The notes under the pieces: model-generated
Told to the model about the DNA's origin: nothing
Database searches by the model: none
Seen by the model: the letters and a program-made list of their open reading frames with translations, nothing else
NCBI GenBank assembly: GCA_946999045.1
Contig: CAMQBR010000002.1
Coordinates: forward strand, 1-64,000
Source: an uncultured Prevotella sp.
GTDB taxonomy: Bacteria; Bacteroidota; Bacteroidia; Bacteroidales; Bacteroidaceae
Direction of reading: 5' to 3'
DNA: 64,000 bases
In this document: positions 52,764-63,416 of the stretch, one piece after another
Layout of the letters: every line of letters starts with the position of its first letter
How positions within the stretch are numbered: position 1 is the first letter of the stretch
Made by a program: the position numbers and the translations under genes

Positions 52764-52852
52764 AATTTCTTTTTAGTTTAAAAGTTAGAAGTTTTTGAAG
52801 AATGATAAGCTTCAATAATGAGCCAACCAAACTCTTAACTAACAACTAAATC

Positions 52853-53233
52853 TTACTTAGTAGCCTTCTTCTTATTAGCAACAGTCTTCTTCTTACCCTT
52901 ACGTGTACGAGCGTTATTCTTAGTACTTTGACCGCGAACAGGAAGACCATTACGATGTCTAACTCCACGATAGCAACCAATATCCATCAGTCGCTTAATA
53001 TTCATTTGGATCTCTGATCGGAGATCACCTTCTACTTTGAATTCAGCACTGATAATTTCACGGATACTTGCTGCTTGGTTGTCAGTCCATTCACTAACCT
53101 TCAAGTCACGGTTTACACCAGCCTTATCCAATATCTTTGCTGAACTACTTCGACCTATACCATAGATATAAGTCAATGCGATTTCGCCACGCTTATTCTG
53201 GGGCAAATCTACTCCAACAATTCTTATTGCCAT
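52853..53233 (-). CDS. rpsM: 30S ribosomal protein S13
   Basis: The 126-residue head protein contacts the 50S subunit and tRNA. It shows [34 protein letters not shown], and [20 protein letters not shown] with a lysine-rich tail that reaches the P site. It follows rpmJ after 95 bases. Confidence 0.97.
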   Translation of the reverse strand: MAIRIVGVDLPQNKRGEIALTYIYGIGRSSSAKILDKAGVNRDLKVSEWTDNQAASIREIISAEFKVEGDLRSEIQMNIKRLMDIGCYRGVRHRNGLPVRGQSTKNNARTRKGKKKTVANKKKATK

Positions 53234-53328
53234 TGATTGATAAATTAATTAAAAATAATAAGTTTGTTTTCAACTTTAGCATCTACCTGTGTATATTTTT
53301 TATCACACATGGTGTCTGCCGTTGTAAT

Positions 53329-53445
53329 TTAGCCCTGACGTAATTTGAACTTAGGATTCTTCTTGTTAATTACGAACAGACGCCCTTTTCTGCGTACGAT
53401 TTTACAATCAGGTGTACGCTTTTTTAATGATGCTCTTGTTTTCAT
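53329..53445 (-). CDS. rpmJ: 50S ribosomal protein L36
   Basis: This 38-residue gene reads [20 protein letters not shown] then [18 protein letters not shown]. Three of the four zinc ligands of classical L36 are replaced, leaving one cysteine, so it is the zinc-independent type. It sits 13 bases after infA and 95 before rpsM, its usual place. Confidence 0.95.
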   Translation of the reverse strand: MKTRASLKKRTPDCKIVRRKGRLFVINKKNPKFKLRQG

Positions 53446-53458
53446 ATCTTTCTCTTGA

Positions 53459-53677
53459 TTATTTATATCTGAAAACGATTCTGCCCTTTGTCAAATCGTA
53501 TGGACTCATTTCCACTTTAACTTTATCCCCAGGCAAGATCTTGATATAGTGCATTCTCATCTTCCCTGAAATGTGAGCTATAATCTCAACCCCGTTTTCA
53601 AGTTCAACTCTGAACATTGCATTAGATAAACTCTCTACGATGGTTCCGTCTTGTTCTATTGCGGATTGTTTTGCCAT
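53459..53677 (-). CDS. infA: Translation initiation factor IF-1
   Basis: The 72-residue OB-fold protein ([20 protein letters not shown] and [19 protein letters not shown]) blocks the A site during initiation. Length is exactly that of the family. It follows secY after 23 bases; the map gene that separates them in many Bacteroidota is absent. Confidence 0.97.
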   Translation of the reverse strand: MAKQSAIEQDGTIVESLSNAMFRVELENGVEIIAHISGKMRMHYIKILPGDKVKVEMSPYDLTKGRIVFRYK

Positions 53678-53700
53678 AATAATTTTAATTAATATTTAGA

Positions 53701-55038
53701 TTAATAGGCAGATACATTACCACCTCGAGTATGTCCAGAATTAAGCAAACCATCATAATGACGCATTAGCAAGTGGCTCTCTATTTGTTGTAATGTGTCA
53801 ATAACAACACCTACAAGAATTAACAACGATGTTCCACCAAAGAATTGAGCAAAACCCATTTGTACGTTTAACAAGCCTGCTAAAGCTGGCATTATAGCAA
53901 TAAATGCTATGAACAAAGACCCAGGGAAAGTGATACGAGACATGATGGTTTCGATATAATCGGCTGTATCTTTACCTGGACGAACACCAGGAATAAAACC
54001 ATTATTACGTTTCATGTCTTCAGCCATTTGGGTAGGATTCAATGTAATAGCTGTATAGAAATAAGTAAATGCTATAATAAGAATAACATAAATTATATTA
54101 TACAATAAGCTATGGGTATCCATGAGAGATCGCACAAGTGGCGATGCACTATCAGATTGATACTGAACAATAGCTAATGGAATAAACATCAAAGCCTGAG
54201 CAAAGATGATAGGCATAACGTTAGCAGCAAATAACTTTAATGGAATGTACTGACGTGCACCACCATATTGTTTGTTACCTACCAAACGCTTAGCATATTG
54301 AACAGGCACCTTACGAGTACCTTGTACCAACAAGATAGAAGCGCATACAACAGCAAAGAGAACAAGTATTTCCACAATAAACATGACAAGTCCGCCACCG
54401 CTAATAGCCTGTAAGCGAGACCCCAACTCTTGGGCAAGAGCTTTAGGGAGTCGGGCTATGATACCTATCATAATAATGAGCGAAACACCGTTTCCTACAC
54501 CTTTATCAGTAATACGTTCACCTAACCATAAGATGAACATACTTCCTGCTGCAAGGATAACAGTAGCAGAAAAGATAAACACAGTCCAAGAAACACCAGT
54601 AGCCAAAGCTTGTCCTGCCATGTGCTTCAAATTCATTAAGTAGCTCGGTGCCTGCAACAGCAAGATGAATACTGTAAGGTAACGAGTATACATATTTATC
54701 TTTTGTCTGCCGCTCTCGCCCTCACGCTGCATCTTTTGAAAATAAGGCACAGCTACAGCAAGAAGTTGCATAACGATAGAAGCTGAGATGTAAGGCATAA
54801 TTCCAAGTGCGAAAATAGACGCATTTGAAAATGCACCACCAGAGAACATGTCAAGCAACGACATCAAGCCGCCTTCTGTCTGCTTTTGAAGTTGTCCTAA
54901 CGCAGCTGGATTAATACCCGGAAGTACTACGAACGAGCCAAAGCGATAGATGGCCGTAAACAGAAGTGTAATGAGGAGACGCTGACGCAAATCCTCAATC
55001 TTCCAACAGTTCTTTAGTGTCTCAATAAACTTTTTCAT
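53701..55038 (-). CDS. secY: SecY, protein translocase channel subunit
   Basis: The 445-residue polytopic protein has ten hydrophobic segments, the plug region near GGLMSLLDMFSGGAFSN, the QREGESGRQKINMYTRY loop and the C-terminal VVIDTLQQIESHLLMRHYDG. It forms the Sec channel with SecE and SecG for export and membrane insertion. It lies between rplO (3 bases) and infA. Confidence 0.97.
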   Translation of the reverse strand: MKKFIETLKNCWKIEDLRQRLLITLLFTAIYRFGSFVVLPGINPAALGQLQKQTEGGLMSLLDMFSGGAFSNASIFALGIMPYISASIVMQLLAVAVPYFQKMQREGESGRQKINMYTRYLTVFILLLQAPSYLMNLKHMAGQALATGVSWTVFIFSATVILAAGSMFILWLGERITDKGVGNGVSLIIMIGIIARLPKALAQELGSRLQAISGGGLVMFIVEILVLFAVVCASILLVQGTRKVPVQYAKRLVGNKQYGGARQYIPLKLFAANVMPIIFAQALMFIPLAIVQYQSDSASPLVRSLMDTHSLLYNIIYVILIIAFTYFYTAITLNPTQMAEDMKRNNGFIPGVRPGKDTADYIETIMSRITFPGSLFIAFIAIMPALAGLLNVQMGFAQFFGGTSLLILVGVVIDTLQQIESHLLMRHYDGLLNSGHTRGGNVSAY

Positions 55039-55041
55039 TAC

Positions 55042-55488
55042 TTAGATTATAGTTGTGTTACCACCCACTGCCTTAATTGCTTCTTCGGCAGTTTTAGAGA
55101 ATGCATTCGCTTCTACATCAATTTTAGCTTTTAACTCACCAGTTCCAAGAATCTTAACAAGTTTCTTGCCGTTGGTATAACCTGCTGCAACGAGTTCTGC
55201 AATACCAATCTTTGTTAAATTCTTTGCTTCAGCCAATTCTTGTAAAGTACACAAGTTAACTGCAAAATATTCTTTTCTATTGATATTGTTGAATCCACCT
55301 TTAGGAACACGACGTTGAAGGGGCATTTGGCCGCCTTCAAATCCGATCTTTCTCTTATAACCAGAACGAGCTTTAGCTCCCTTGTGTCCACGAGTAGCAG
55401 TTCCTCCTAAGCCAGAACCTGGTCCACGACCAATGCGACGACGTGAATGAGTAGAACCTTCTGCTGGTTTTAAATTATTTAATTTCAT
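55042..55488 (-). CDS. rplO: 50S ribosomal protein L15
   Basis: From the ATG at 55488 the protein has 148 residues beginning [20 protein letters not shown]; the upstream ATG at 55518 adds ten residues absent from the family. [20 protein letters not shown] and [17 protein letters not shown] are hallmarks. L15 is a late assembly protein of the large subunit. Gaps to neighbours are 22 and 3 bases. Confidence 0.96.
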   Translation of the reverse strand: MKLNNLKPAEGSTHSRRRIGRGPGSGLGGTATRGHKGAKARSGYKRKIGFEGGQMPLQRRVPKGGFNNINRKEYFAVNLCTLQELAEAKNLTKIGIAELVAAGYTNGKKLVKILGTGELKAKIDVEANAFSKTAEEAIKAVGGNTTII

Positions 55489-55510
55489 TGTTTTGCTATT
55501 AAAAGATTTA

Positions 55511-55687
55511 CTATTCAACTACTTTTACGAGATGATGTACCTTATGAATCATGCCACGAATACTTGGAGTATCTTCAAGCTCAACAACTTGAGAAATTTT
55601 GTGCAGACCTAAGGCAGCGAGAGTTCTCTTCTGATCGACAGGTGAGCCAATCTTGCTTTTAACTTGCTTTACTTTTATTGTTGCCAT
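55511..55687 (-). CDS. rpmD: 50S ribosomal protein L30
   Basis: The 58-residue protein begins [14 protein letters not shown] and has [19 protein letters not shown] use the ATG at 55687, because the upstream ATG at 55708 would overlap less naturally and adds non-family residues. It lies between rpsE (13 bases) and rplO (22 bases). Confidence 0.96.
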   Translation of the reverse strand: MATIKVKQVKSKIGSPVDQKRTLAALGLHKISQVVELEDTPSIRGMIHKVHHLVKVVE

Positions 55688-55700
55688 TCTTTGAATCTCC

Positions 55701-56213
55701 TTATCCATTAAACACCTTGTTCATATCAATACCACGTACGCCTGCAATAGTATAAGCATCGCGAATTTGGCTCAATGCCAAGATGGTAGCTTTAACCAAA
55801 TTATGTGGATTAGAAGACCCCTTTGATTTAGCTAACACATCTTTGATGCCAACACTATCCAATACAGCACGCATAGCACCACCAGCTACCAAACCTGTAC
55901 CAGCAGCAGCAGGACGCAAGAAAACTTGTGCACCGCTGTAGTGTGCTTCTATCTCATGAGGTATCGTACCTTTTAATACAGAAACCTTAACCAAATTCTT
56001 TTTAGCAGCTTCCGTACCCTTGGCAATAGCAGCTGTTACTTCGCCAGCTTTACCCAAGCCATAACCAATAATGCCATTTCCATCACCTACAACGACAATA
56101 GCTGCAAAAGTGAATGTTCTACCACCCTTTGTTACTTTAGTAACGCGGTTGATAGCAACCAAACGATCTTTTAATTCTATGTCGCTATTTACTTTAACTT
56201 TATTCATCGCCAT
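55701..56213 (-). CDS. rpsE: 30S ribosomal protein S5
   Basis: The 170-residue protein has the double-stranded RNA-binding-like domain [19 protein letters not shown] and the [38 protein letters not shown] blocks. Substitutions here give spectinomycin or ambiguity phenotypes in other bacteria. Starts at 56213 or 56207 are both possible. It follows rplR after 6 bases. Confidence 0.97.
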   Translation of the reverse strand: MAMNKVKVNSDIELKDRLVAINRVTKVTKGGRTFTFAAIVVVGDGNGIIGYGLGKAGEVTAAIAKGTEAAKKNLVKVSVLKGTIPHEIEAHYSGAQVFLRPAAAGTGLVAGGAMRAVLDSVGIKDVLAKSKGSSNPHNLVKATILALSQIRDAYTIAGVRGIDMNKVFNG

Positions 56214-56219
56214 AATCGT

Positions 56220-56564
56220 TTAAAAATTAAGACCACCCTTACGAGCAGCATCAGCCAATTCTTTTACACGACCATGGTATAAATAACCATTACGGTCGAA
56301 AACTACAGAGGTTACTCCAACGGCATTAGCCTTTTCTGCAATCAGTACACCAACCTTTTGAGCTTGCTCTGACTTAGGAAGTTTTTCCATACCTAAAGAA
56401 GAAGCTGCAGCAAGAGTAGTACCATTAACATCATTGATAACTTGAGCGTAAATCTGCTTGTTAGAGCGGAAAACACTTAAACGTGGACGCTCAGCTGTTC
56501 CGTTTACATTCTTACGAACACGGAACTTTATTTTCATTCGTCTTTCTACTTTCTTTGTTGTCAT
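56220..56564 (-). CDS. rplR: 50S ribosomal protein L18
   Basis: The 114-residue 5S rRNA-binding protein shows [20 protein letters not shown] and [20 protein letters not shown]. Length is standard. It follows rplF after 18 bases. Confidence 0.97.
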   Translation of the reverse strand: MTTKKVERRMKIKFRVRKNVNGTAERPRLSVFRSNKQIYAQVINDVNGTTLAAASSLGMEKLPKSEQAQKVGVLIAEKANAVGVTSVVFDRNGYLYHGRVKELADAARKGGLNF

Positions 56565-56582
56565 AATCGTAAAAAATTAAAA

Positions 56583-57155
56583 TTACTTAGCAGCGGCTGT
56601 CTTACCAGACTTTCTGCGAATAACCTCACCTTGGAAGAGAATACCTTTTCCTTTATAAGGCTCAGGCATACGGAAAGAACGAATTTTTGCACAAATGAGA
56701 CCCAACAATTGTTTGTCGCATGTCTCAATTTTTATCAAAGGATTTTGATTTCTTTCTGATTTAGTCTCAACCTTTACTTCCTTTGGAAGTTGAATAAAGA
56801 TTGGGTGTGTATATCCTAAAGAGAATTCAACAAGATTTCCCTGGTTTGAAACACGGAAACCAACACCAATTAACTCAAGTGTTTTGCTATACCCCTCACT
56901 AACGCCAACGACCATATTGTTTACTAATGAACGATACAATCCATGAAAAGCTTGTTTCTGCTTTGAGTCTACTGGACTATTTTCATCAATCTCGAAAAAC
57001 AAATGTCCATCCTTGTTAAGCATCTTGATAGAAGGATTAATCTCTTGGCTTAACTCTCCCTTAGGACCTTTAACTGTAACGATGTTTGTCTTCTCATCAA
57101 AATTTACTGTAACTCCTGTTGGAATACTAATTGGTAATTTTCCTATTCTTGACAT
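56583..57155 (-). CDS. rplF: 50S ribosomal protein L6
   Basis: The 190-residue protein has two related domains (MSRIGKLPISIPTGV; KGPKGELS; and EPYKGKGILFQGEVIRRKSG at the C-terminus) and lies near the factor-binding site and sarcin-ricin loop. It follows rpsH after 14 bases. Confidence 0.97.
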   Translation of the reverse strand: MSRIGKLPISIPTGVTVNFDEKTNIVTVKGPKGELSQEINPSIKMLNKDGHLFFEIDENSPVDSKQKQAFHGLYRSLVNNMVVGVSEGYSKTLELIGVGFRVSNQGNLVEFSLGYTHPIFIQLPKEVKVETKSERNQNPLIKIETCDKQLLGLICAKIRSFRMPEPYKGKGILFQGEVIRRKSGKTAAAK

Positions 57156-57169
57156 ACTCTAACCTCCAA

Positions 57170-57565
57170 TTAATATACATAACAAAGAACCTCACCGCCT
57201 ATTTTCTGTACGGTAGCTTCCTTATCAGTCATTACACCTTGAGACGTAGATAAAATTGCTATACCCAGTCCATTAATAACTCTCGGCATGTCTTTGTAAC
57301 CAGTGTACTGTCGCAAACCTGGTGTTGACACGCGTTTCAAGTGCTTGATAGCACTCTGCTTTGTAGTAGGATCGTACTTCAAAGCTACTTTAATTGTTCC
57401 TTGAGGGCCATCTTCAATGAACTTGTAGTTCAAGATGTATCCCTTCTCGAAAAGGATCTTAGTGATCTCTTTCTTTAAGTTAGACGCAGGAATATTAACA
57501 ACACGATGATGTGCCATAATTGCATTTCTGAGTCTTGTCAGATAATCTGCTATTGGATCTGTCAT
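57170..57565 (-). CDS. rpsH: 30S ribosomal protein S8
   Basis: The 131-residue primary binding protein of the 16S central domain has MTDPIADYLTRLRNAIMAHH and a C-terminal GLGIAILSTSQGVMTDKEA block. In E. coli it represses the spc operon. A 95-base gap with a GGATAGC/GCTATCC stem separates it from rpsN, the largest gap in the spc part. Confidence 0.97.
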   Translation of the reverse strand: MTDPIADYLTRLRNAIMAHHRVVNIPASNLKKEITKILFEKGYILNYKFIEDGPQGTIKVALKYDPTTKQSAIKHLKRVSTPGLRQYTGYKDMPRVINGLGIAILSTSQGVMTDKEATVQKIGGEVLCYVY

Positions 57566-57660
57566 TTTATAAATTTTTAATTAATCGGGACTACCCCGAC
57601 AATATTAAATAAACTTCAAACTATAGAAAGCTGATATGGATAGCATACCAATAGCTATCC

Positions 57661-57963
57661 TTACCAACTTGCTTTCTTTACACCTGGAATTAAACCTGCT
57701 GAAGCCATCTCTCTAAACTGAATACGTGAAAGACCGAACTGACGAATATATCCTTTAGGACGTCCTGTTATCTTGCAACGGTTGTGCAAACGAATAGGAT
57801 TAGCGTTCTTCGGAATTGCTTGCAACTTGCGAGCAGCCTCGTATGCCTCAGTTGGATCATCTGTCTTTGCAATGATATTCTTGAGTGCGGCACGCTTCTC
57901 AGCATAGCGAGCCACTAACTTTGCACGCTTAACCTCACGAGCCTTCATTGATTCTTTTGCCAT
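57661..57963 (-). CDS. rpsN: 30S ribosomal protein S14, zinc-independent type
   Basis: The 100-residue protein is the long, zinc-free form: it has a single cysteine ([20 protein letters not shown]) and lacks the CxxC pairs of the short type. [16 protein letters not shown] begins it and GVKKASW ends it. It follows rplE after 5 bases. Confidence 0.97.
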   Translation of the reverse strand: MAKESMKAREVKRAKLVARYAEKRAALKNIIAKTDDPTEAYEAARKLQAIPKNANPIRLHNRCKITGRPKGYIRQFGLSRIQFREMASAGLIPGVKKASW

Positions 57964-57968
57964 ATCTA

Positions 57969-58523
57969 TTAATCGTTTTTAGCGTTCTTAAAAGGAAGAC
58001 CGAAGCCTTTGAGCAAAGCATAACCTTCTTCGTCTGTCTTAGCAGTGGTAACGAAAGTAATATTCATACCCTGAATTCGATCAATAGAATCGATGTTAAT
58101 TTCTGGGAAAATGATTTGCTCCTGAATTCCTAAAGTATAATTTCCACGACCATCAAACTTGCTTGCAATACCTTTGAAGTCGCGAATACGCGGCAAAGCA
58201 ATACGTACTAACTTCTCTAAGAACTCGTACATACGCTCTCTACGCAATGTTACCATTACGCCAATAGGCATTTTCTTACGAAGTTTGAAGTTTGCTATAT
58301 CCTTTTTTGAATAGGTTGCAACAGCTTTCTGCCCTGCGATTGTCGTTATCTCGTTGATAGCAACATCAATAATTTTCTTATCATCTGTAGCACTACCCAA
58401 ACCTTGATTGATCACAATTTTCTTCAAGACAGGAATTTCCATGGCTGAAGAATAGTTGAACTGCTTTTTGAGTGCAGGAGCAATGTTCTCCTTATACATT
58501 TTTTTAAATTGTGCTGTATCCAT
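57969..58523 (-). CDS. rplE: 50S ribosomal protein L5
   Basis: The 184-residue 5S rRNA-binding protein has [40 protein letters not shown] and [20 protein letters not shown]. Its start codon overlaps the rplX stop by one base (TAATG), a sign of coupling. Confidence 0.97.
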   Translation of the reverse strand: MDTAQFKKMYKENIAPALKKQFNYSSAMEIPVLKKIVINQGLGSATDDKKIIDVAINEITTIAGQKAVATYSKKDIANFKLRKKMPIGVMVTLRRERMYEFLEKLVRIALPRIRDFKGIASKFDGRGNYTLGIQEQIIFPEINIDSIDRIQGMNITFVTTAKTDEEGYALLKGFGLPFKNAKND

Positions 58524-58840
58524 TATTTGATTTCCTCCCCTGACTTTTTAGCGATACGAACCACTTTTTTTCCATCATGCTTGATAGAAATACGAGTAGG
58601 CTTGCCACTCTTTGGGTCTATTAAGCTCAAATTTGAGATATGTATAGGAGCTTCCTGCTTTACGATACCTCCTTGAGGATTCTTTGCAGAAGGCTTTGTA
58701 CTCTTGGTAACAATATTTATACCCTCTACAATAGCACGTTCGTCAGCAACCAATACTTTGAGCACCTTACCTGTTTTGCCTTTATCCGAACCAGAAAGAA
58801 CAATAACGGTATCGTTTTTCTTAATATGTAACTTACTCAT
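58523..58840 (-). CDS. rplX: 50S ribosomal protein L24
   Basis: The 105-residue assembly initiator has the KOW motif ([20 protein letters not shown]) and [20 protein letters not shown]. It follows rplN after 19 bases. Confidence 0.97.
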   Translation of the reverse strand: MSKLHIKKNDTVIVLSGSDKGKTGKVLKVLVADERAIVEGINIVTKSTKPSAKNPQGGIVKQEAPIHISNLSLIDPKSGKPTRISIKHDGKKVVRIAKKSGEEIK

Positions 58841-58859
58841 TTATTCTTGATTTTAAAGA

Positions 58860-59225
58860 TTAAAGAACCTCAGGTGCTAACGAAACGACCTTCATGTTAA
58901 CTGCACGCAACTCACGAGCAACAGGACCGAAAATACGGCTACCTCTGATTTCGCCAGCATTGTTCAGTAACACACACGCATTATCATCGAAACGAATGTA
59001 AGAACCATCTGGACGACGAATTTCTTTCTTAGTACGTACGACCAAAGCCTTAGATACTGCACCTTTTTTCAAATCACTTGAGGGGATAACGTTCTGAACC
59101 GAAACGACAATCACGTCACCCACACTTGCATAACGACGACCAGTACCACCAAGAACACGAATACACAAAGCCTCGCGTGCGCCGCTGTTATCACATACTG
59201 TAAGTCTAGATTCTGCCTGTATCAT
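58860..59225 (-). CDS. rplN: 50S ribosomal protein L14
   Basis: The 121-residue protein begins [20 protein letters not shown] and ends with [13 protein letters not shown]; it lies at the subunit interface and binds the silencing factor RsfS. It follows rpsQ after 3 bases. Confidence 0.97.
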   Translation of the reverse strand: MIQAESRLTVCDNSGAREALCIRVLGGTGRRYASVGDVIVVSVQNVIPSSDLKKGAVSKALVVRTKKEIRRPDGSYIRFDDNACVLLNNAGEIRGSRIFGPVARELRAVNMKVVSLAPEVL

Positions 59226-59228
59226 ATT

Positions 59229-59486
59229 TTACTTAGCTTTTTCTACGATTTGAACTAATCTCCATCGCTTTGTTCTTGACAAAGGACGAGTTTCCATGAT
59301 GAGGACGGTATCACCAACGTTAGCCTCATTCTTTTCATCATGTACATGGTATTTCTTTGTTTTCTGAACAAACTTACCATATATAGGGTGCTTTTCCTTA
59401 AACTTCGCAGCAATAACAATGGTCTTATCCATGCTGTTGCTAACAACGACACCCTGTCTTACTTTTCTTAAATTTCTTGTTTCCAT
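59229..59486 (-). CDS. rpsQ: 30S ribosomal protein S17
   Basis: The 85-residue OB-fold protein has [20 protein letters not shown] and [20 protein letters not shown]. It stabilises the body of the small subunit. It follows rpmC after 11 bases. Confidence 0.97.
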   Translation of the reverse strand: METRNLRKVRQGVVVSNSMDKTIVIAAKFKEKHPIYGKFVQKTKKYHVHDEKNEANVGDTVLIMETRPLSRTKRWRLVQIVEKAK

Positions 59487-59497
59487 CTAAACCATTG

Positions 59498-59692
59498 TTA
59501 TTTATTAAGTTCTCTCTGATGAAGTTCTGTTTTCATACGAGCAATGTCGCGACGAGCGAGCTTAATCTGAGATGGATTCTCTAATGGAGAAACTGCATGA
59601 TTCAACTTAGTTTGATTGTAAGCCTCTACAGCACTTTCCAATTTCTCGCGCAAATCGTTGTCAGCGAGACCTTTAATTTCTGTCATCTTCAT
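59498..59692 (-). CDS. rpmC: 50S ribosomal protein L29
   Basis: The 64-residue protein (MKMTEIKGLADNDLREKLES; SQIKLARRDIARMKTELHQR) sits by the exit tunnel beside L23 and the signal recognition particle site. It follows rplP after 3 bases. Confidence 0.97.
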   Translation of the reverse strand: MKMTEIKGLADNDLREKLESAVEAYNQTKLNHAVSPLENPSQIKLARRDIARMKTELHQRELNK

Positions 59693-59695
59693 AAC

Positions 59696-60124
59696 TTAAG
59701 CGTTTTTATCGTAATCACGTCGTATAACAAACTTTGTCTTAACAGGTAACTTCTGTGCAGCAAGGCGAAGAGCCTCTTTTGCAACATCCAAGCTCACTCC
59801 CTCTACTTCAAAAAGGATACGACCTGGAGTTACAGGAGCTACCCAACCCATAGGATCACCTTTACCTTTACCCATGCGGACATCGGCAGGCTTACGAGTA
59901 ATTGGTTTATCAGGAAATATTCGTATCCAGACTTGCCCCTCACGTTGCATGTATCTATTCACAGCAACACGTGCAGCTTCAATCTGTCGGCTATCGATCC
60001 ATTTTGGTTCAAGCGTCTTGATGCCAAAAGAACCGAAAACCAATTGTGTTCCTCTGTGAGCGTTTCCCTTATTTCCACGTCCATCTTGAGGTCTTCTATA
60101 TTTTACTCTTTTTGGCTGTAACAT
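59696..60124 (-). CDS. rplP: 50S ribosomal protein L16
   Basis: The 142-residue protein has [40 protein letters not shown] and [20 protein letters not shown], and lies near the peptidyl transferase centre and the A-site tRNA. It follows rpsC after 14 bases. Confidence 0.97.
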   Translation of the reverse strand: MLQPKRVKYRRPQDGRGNKGNAHRGTQLVFGSFGIKTLEPKWIDSRQIEAARVAVNRYMQREGQVWIRIFPDKPITRKPADVRMGKGKGDPMGWVAPVTPGRILFEVEGVSLDVAKEALRLAAQKLPVKTKFVIRRDYDKNA

Positions 60125-60138
60125 GATAGCTTCTTCTT

Positions 60139-60867
60139 TTAACGATTATTGTTTCTTCTGCGATTACGGCCATTGCCACGACCAGAGTTTGAACGAGAGT
60201 TATTAGACTTTTCGTTAGAGAATTTAGGAGTAAGCTCCTGCTTTCCATAAAGTTCACCACGGCAAATCCAAACTTTGATACCTAACAATCCTACCTTAGT
60301 AAGAGCTTCTGTTTGGCAGTAATCAATGTCTGCGCGGAAAGTGTGCAAAGGTGTACGGCCCTCTTTATACATTTCCTTACGTGCCATTTCCGCTCCATTC
60401 AAACGACCAGTAATCTGAACCTTAATACCCTCTGCTCCAGCACGCATTGTGTTCTGAATAGCCATCTTGATAGCACGACGATAAGCAATTTTACCCTCTA
60501 CTTGGCGAGCGATGTTATTACCAACGATTTGTGCATCGAGCTCAGGTTTCTTAACCTCAAATATATTAATTTGAATATCCTTGTGAAAGAGATTTTTCAA
60601 CTCTTCTTTCAGCTTATCTACATCTTGACCTCCCTTACCAATGACGATACCAGGTCTTGCTGTACAAATAGTAATGGTAACGAGTTTCAATGTACGTTCA
60701 ATAACGATACGTGAAATGCTGGCCTTAGCCAAACGTTCGTTAAGATACTTACGGATTTTTCTATCCTCTACGAGGTTATCACCGAAGTCTTTACCACCGA
60801 ACCAATTTGAATCCCAACCACGGATAATTCCAAGACGATTGCTTATTGGATTAACTTTCTGTCCCAT
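60139..60867 (-). CDS. rpsC: 30S ribosomal protein S3
   Basis: The 242-residue protein has a KH domain ([20 protein letters not shown]) and the C-terminal domain with [20 protein letters not shown], lining the mRNA entry. A Ser/Asn/Arg-rich tail ([20 protein letters not shown]) extends it beyond the core. It follows rplV after 8 bases. Confidence 0.97.
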   Translation of the reverse strand: MGQKVNPISNRLGIIRGWDSNWFGGKDFGDNLVEDRKIRKYLNERLAKASISRIVIERTLKLVTITICTARPGIVIGKGGQDVDKLKEELKNLFHKDIQINIFEVKKPELDAQIVGNNIARQVEGKIAYRRAIKMAIQNTMRAGAEGIKVQITGRLNGAEMARKEMYKEGRTPLHTFRADIDYCQTEALTKVGLLGIKVWICRGELYGKQELTPKFSNEKSNNSRSNSGRGNGRNRRRNNNR

Positions 60868-60875
60868 TCTATTAA

Positions 60876-61280
60876 TTATTTTTCGTCATTAGTTTTGGCA
60901 TCAACAAACAAAGTAACATGGTTACTACGCTTACGAATTCTGTATCCACGCCCCTGTGGTGCCGGTCTCATACGCTTCATCGTAACGCCTTGGTCTACGA
61001 ATACACGACTAATATATAATTCTCCGTCTTCAGCCTTACGATCATTTTTTGCTTCCCAGTTAGCTACAGCCGATCGAAGTAATTTTTCGATATCCTTGGC
61101 AGCTTGCTTCTTTGAGAATCGCAACACACCTAATGCACGGTTAACCTCTAATCCACGAATCATGTCTACAACATAGCGCATTTTTCGGGGCGATGAGGGA
61201 ACGCCATTGAGCTTTGCGAAGTATTGTTTTTTGCGGGCTTCTTTTAAGTCTTCAGCCGCTATATGCTTTCTTGCTCCCAT
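60876..61280 (-). CDS. rplV: 50S ribosomal protein L22
   Basis: The 134-residue tunnel-lining protein has the long hairpin region [20 protein letters not shown], where macrolide resistance changes occur in other bacteria, and [20 protein letters not shown]. It follows rpsS after 30 bases. Confidence 0.97.
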   Translation of the reverse strand: MGARKHIAAEDLKEARKKQYFAKLNGVPSSPRKMRYVVDMIRGLEVNRALGVLRFSKKQAAKDIEKLLRSAVANWEAKNDRKAEDGELYISRVFVDQGVTMKRMRPAPQGRGYRIRKRSNHVTLFVDAKTNDEK

Positions 61281-61310
61281 TATTATTATTTTTAAAATGG
61301 TTTGTCCCTA

Positions 61311-61577
61311 TTACTTTTTGTTTCCAGCGTGACCACCGAAACGACGTGTAGGAGAAAATTCACCGAGCTTATGCCCAACCATATTCTCTGTAACGTAAAC
61401 AGGGATAAATTTATTACCGTTATGAACTGCAACAGTATGTCCCACAAAGTCTGGGGAAATCATTGATGCACGAGCCCATGTTTTAACAACGCTCTTTTTT
61501 CCACTCTCGTTCATAGCGAGAATTTTCTTTTCTAAAGAAACATTGATGTATGGACCTTTTTTAAGTGAACGACTCAT
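61311..61577 (-). CDS. rpsS: 30S ribosomal protein S19
   Basis: The 88-residue head protein begins [19 protein letters not shown] and contains [20 protein letters not shown] and [17 protein letters not shown]. It follows rplB after 22 bases. Confidence 0.97.
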   Translation of the reverse strand: MSRSLKKGPYINVSLEKKILAMNESGKKSVVKTWARASMISPDFVGHTVAVHNGNKFIPVYVTENMVGHKLGEFSPTRRFGGHAGNKK

Positions 61578-61599
61578 AATTTACTCTTAGTTTACTTGG

Positions 61600-62424
61600 T
61601 TATTTTTTAGCTCTCTCAATAATGTACTTGTTAGAGTGCTTCTTAGGTGCACGAGTCTTAAGACCCTTAGCATACAATCCCTTACGTGAACGTGGATGTC
61701 CACCACTCTGGCGACCTTCACCACCACCCATTGGGTGATCTACTGGGTTCATAACTACACCACGGTTGTGAGGACGATGACCTAACCAGCGTGAGCGGCC
61801 AGCCTTACCCGACTGTTCCAAAGCATGGTCAGAGTTACCAACACTACCTATTGTAGCTTTACAAGTACTCAATATCTGGCGTGTTTCACCAGAAGGGAGC
61901 TTAATTACACAATAACTACCCTCACGAGAAGTCAACTGAGCAAAGTTACCAGCCGAACGAACCAACAAAGCCCCCTGACCAGGACGCAATTCAATGTTGT
62001 GAATTACAGTTCCTACAGGAATCTTTGACAATGGAAGTGCATTACCAATCTCAGGAGCAGCCTCCGCACCCGACATTAATGTTGCACCCACTTGCAGTCC
62101 ATTAGGAGCAATAATGTAACGTTTTTCACCATCAGCATAATACAACAAAGCGATACGAGCCGAACGGTTTGGGTCGTATTCGATTGTTTTTACTACAGCT
62201 GGAACACCATCTTTCTCACGCTTAAAGTCGATAAGACGTAATTTTCTCCTATGACCACCACCCATATAGCGAACGGTCATTTTACCAGTGTTGTTTCGAC
62301 CACCAGTAGAACGCTTACCGTAAACGAGAGACTTCTCTGGCACGGATGCAGTAATATCCTCGAACGTGCCAATAATCTTGTGCCTTTGTCCCGGAGTTAC
62401 CGGTTTTAATTTACGTACTGCCAT
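61600..62424 (-). CDS. rplB: 50S ribosomal protein L2
   Basis: The 274-residue protein is needed for subunit association and peptidyl transfer. It shows [20 protein letters not shown], the conserved [16 protein letters not shown] with the key histidine, and [20 protein letters not shown]. It follows rplW after 2 bases. Confidence 0.97.
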   Translation of the reverse strand: MAVRKLKPVTPGQRHKIIGTFEDITASVPEKSLVYGKRSTGGRNNTGKMTVRYMGGGHRRKLRLIDFKREKDGVPAVVKTIEYDPNRSARIALLYYADGEKRYIIAPNGLQVGATLMSGAEAAPEIGNALPLSKIPVGTVIHNIELRPGQGALLVRSAGNFAQLTSREGSYCVIKLPSGETRQILSTCKATIGSVGNSDHALEQSGKAGRSRWLGHRPHNRGVVMNPVDHPMGGGEGRQSGGHPRSRKGLYAKGLKTRAPKKHSNKYIIERAKK

Positions 62425-62426
62425 TT

Positions 62427-62774
62427 TTATTTAATATTGCTATAAAAATCAATTGTATCGCCCTCTTTCAAGGTTACGACTGCTTTCTTGAACGCAGGCT
62501 TCTGACCTTTCACAAGCCCAGCGCGGGTATAACGACTTGAGCGTTTACCTGCATAGCGTAATGTGTTCACATCCTTTACTGTAACATTGTACAAGCCCTC
62601 AACTTCTTTCTTAATTTGGAGTTTACTTGCCTCAGGACGAACTATGAAGCCGTATTTTATTTCAGCAATCTTCTTACGTTCTTCGCCTTTTACCTTGTAA
62701 GTTTTTTCAATAGAAGACTTGTCTGTAATTTTAGTCATCTTTTCAGTGACCAAAGGTTTAATGATAAATGCCAT
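62427..62774 (-). CDS. rplW: 50S ribosomal protein L23
   Basis: The 115-residue protein ([37 protein letters not shown]) docks trigger factor and SRP at the tunnel exit. It is slightly longer than the E. coli form because of an inserted charged loop ([20 protein letters not shown]). It follows rplD after 15 bases. Confidence 0.97.
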   Translation of the reverse strand: MAFIIKPLVTEKMTKITDKSSIEKTYKVKGEERKKIAEIKYGFIVRPEASKLQIKKEVEGLYNVTVKDVNTLRYAGKRSSRYTRAGLVKGQKPAFKKAVVTLKEGDTIDFYSNIK

Positions 62775-62789
62775 ATTCTATTGTCTCCT

Positions 62790-63416
62790 TTATTTTAAGA
62801 TTTCATCAATTGCCTTTAACGAACTTTCAGTTACAACAAGGATGTCTGCATTCAAAACTTTATAAGTATTGAGTGTAGAAGCCGTCATCACTTCTGAGCA
62901 TTGCAAATTTCGAGCTGACAAATATACATTTTTATTTACTTCTGGCAAAACCACAAGTAGCTTCTTGCCTTCAACTTTAAGATTTTTAGTAATATTTACG
63001 AAATCTTTGGTCTTAGGAGCTTCTAAAGTAAAGTCTTCTACTACAACAACAGCATTTTCAATTGCCTTGTAAGATAAAGCAGACTTACGTGCCAGCTGCT
63101 TAACTTTTTTATTTAATTTGAAACGGTAATCACGTGGCTGAGGACCGAAGACACGAGCACCACCAACAAGTACTGGTGAGTTAATATCGCCACGACGTGC
63201 ACCACCACCACCTTTTTGGCGTCCTAACTTACGTGTAGAGCCACTCAATTCACTTCTCTCTTTTGTTTTGGCTGTGCCTTGACGTTGATTGGCAAGATAC
63301 TGCTTTACATCAAGATATAGCACATGATCGTTAGGCTTTAGTCCGAAGATTGATTCGTTTAACGTAACCTTTCTTCCAGTCTCTTGACCATTGATATTTA
63401 ATACGCTAACTTCCAT
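62790..63416 (-). CDS. rplD: 50S ribosomal protein L4
   Basis: The 208-residue protein has the extended loop [20 protein letters not shown] that reaches the tunnel and the globular domain ([20 protein letters not shown]). In E. coli L4 represses the S10 operon. Its start overlaps the rplC stop by one base. Confidence 0.97.
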   Translation of the reverse strand: MEVSVLNINGQETGRKVTLNESIFGLKPNDHVLYLDVKQYLANQRQGTAKTKERSELSGSTRKLGRQKGGGGARRGDINSPVLVGGARVFGPQPRDYRFKLNKKVKQLARKSALSYKAIENAVVVVEDFTLEAPKTKDFVNITKNLKVEGKKLLVVLPEVNKNVYLSARNLQCSEVMTASTLNTYKVLNADILVVTESSLKAIDEILK

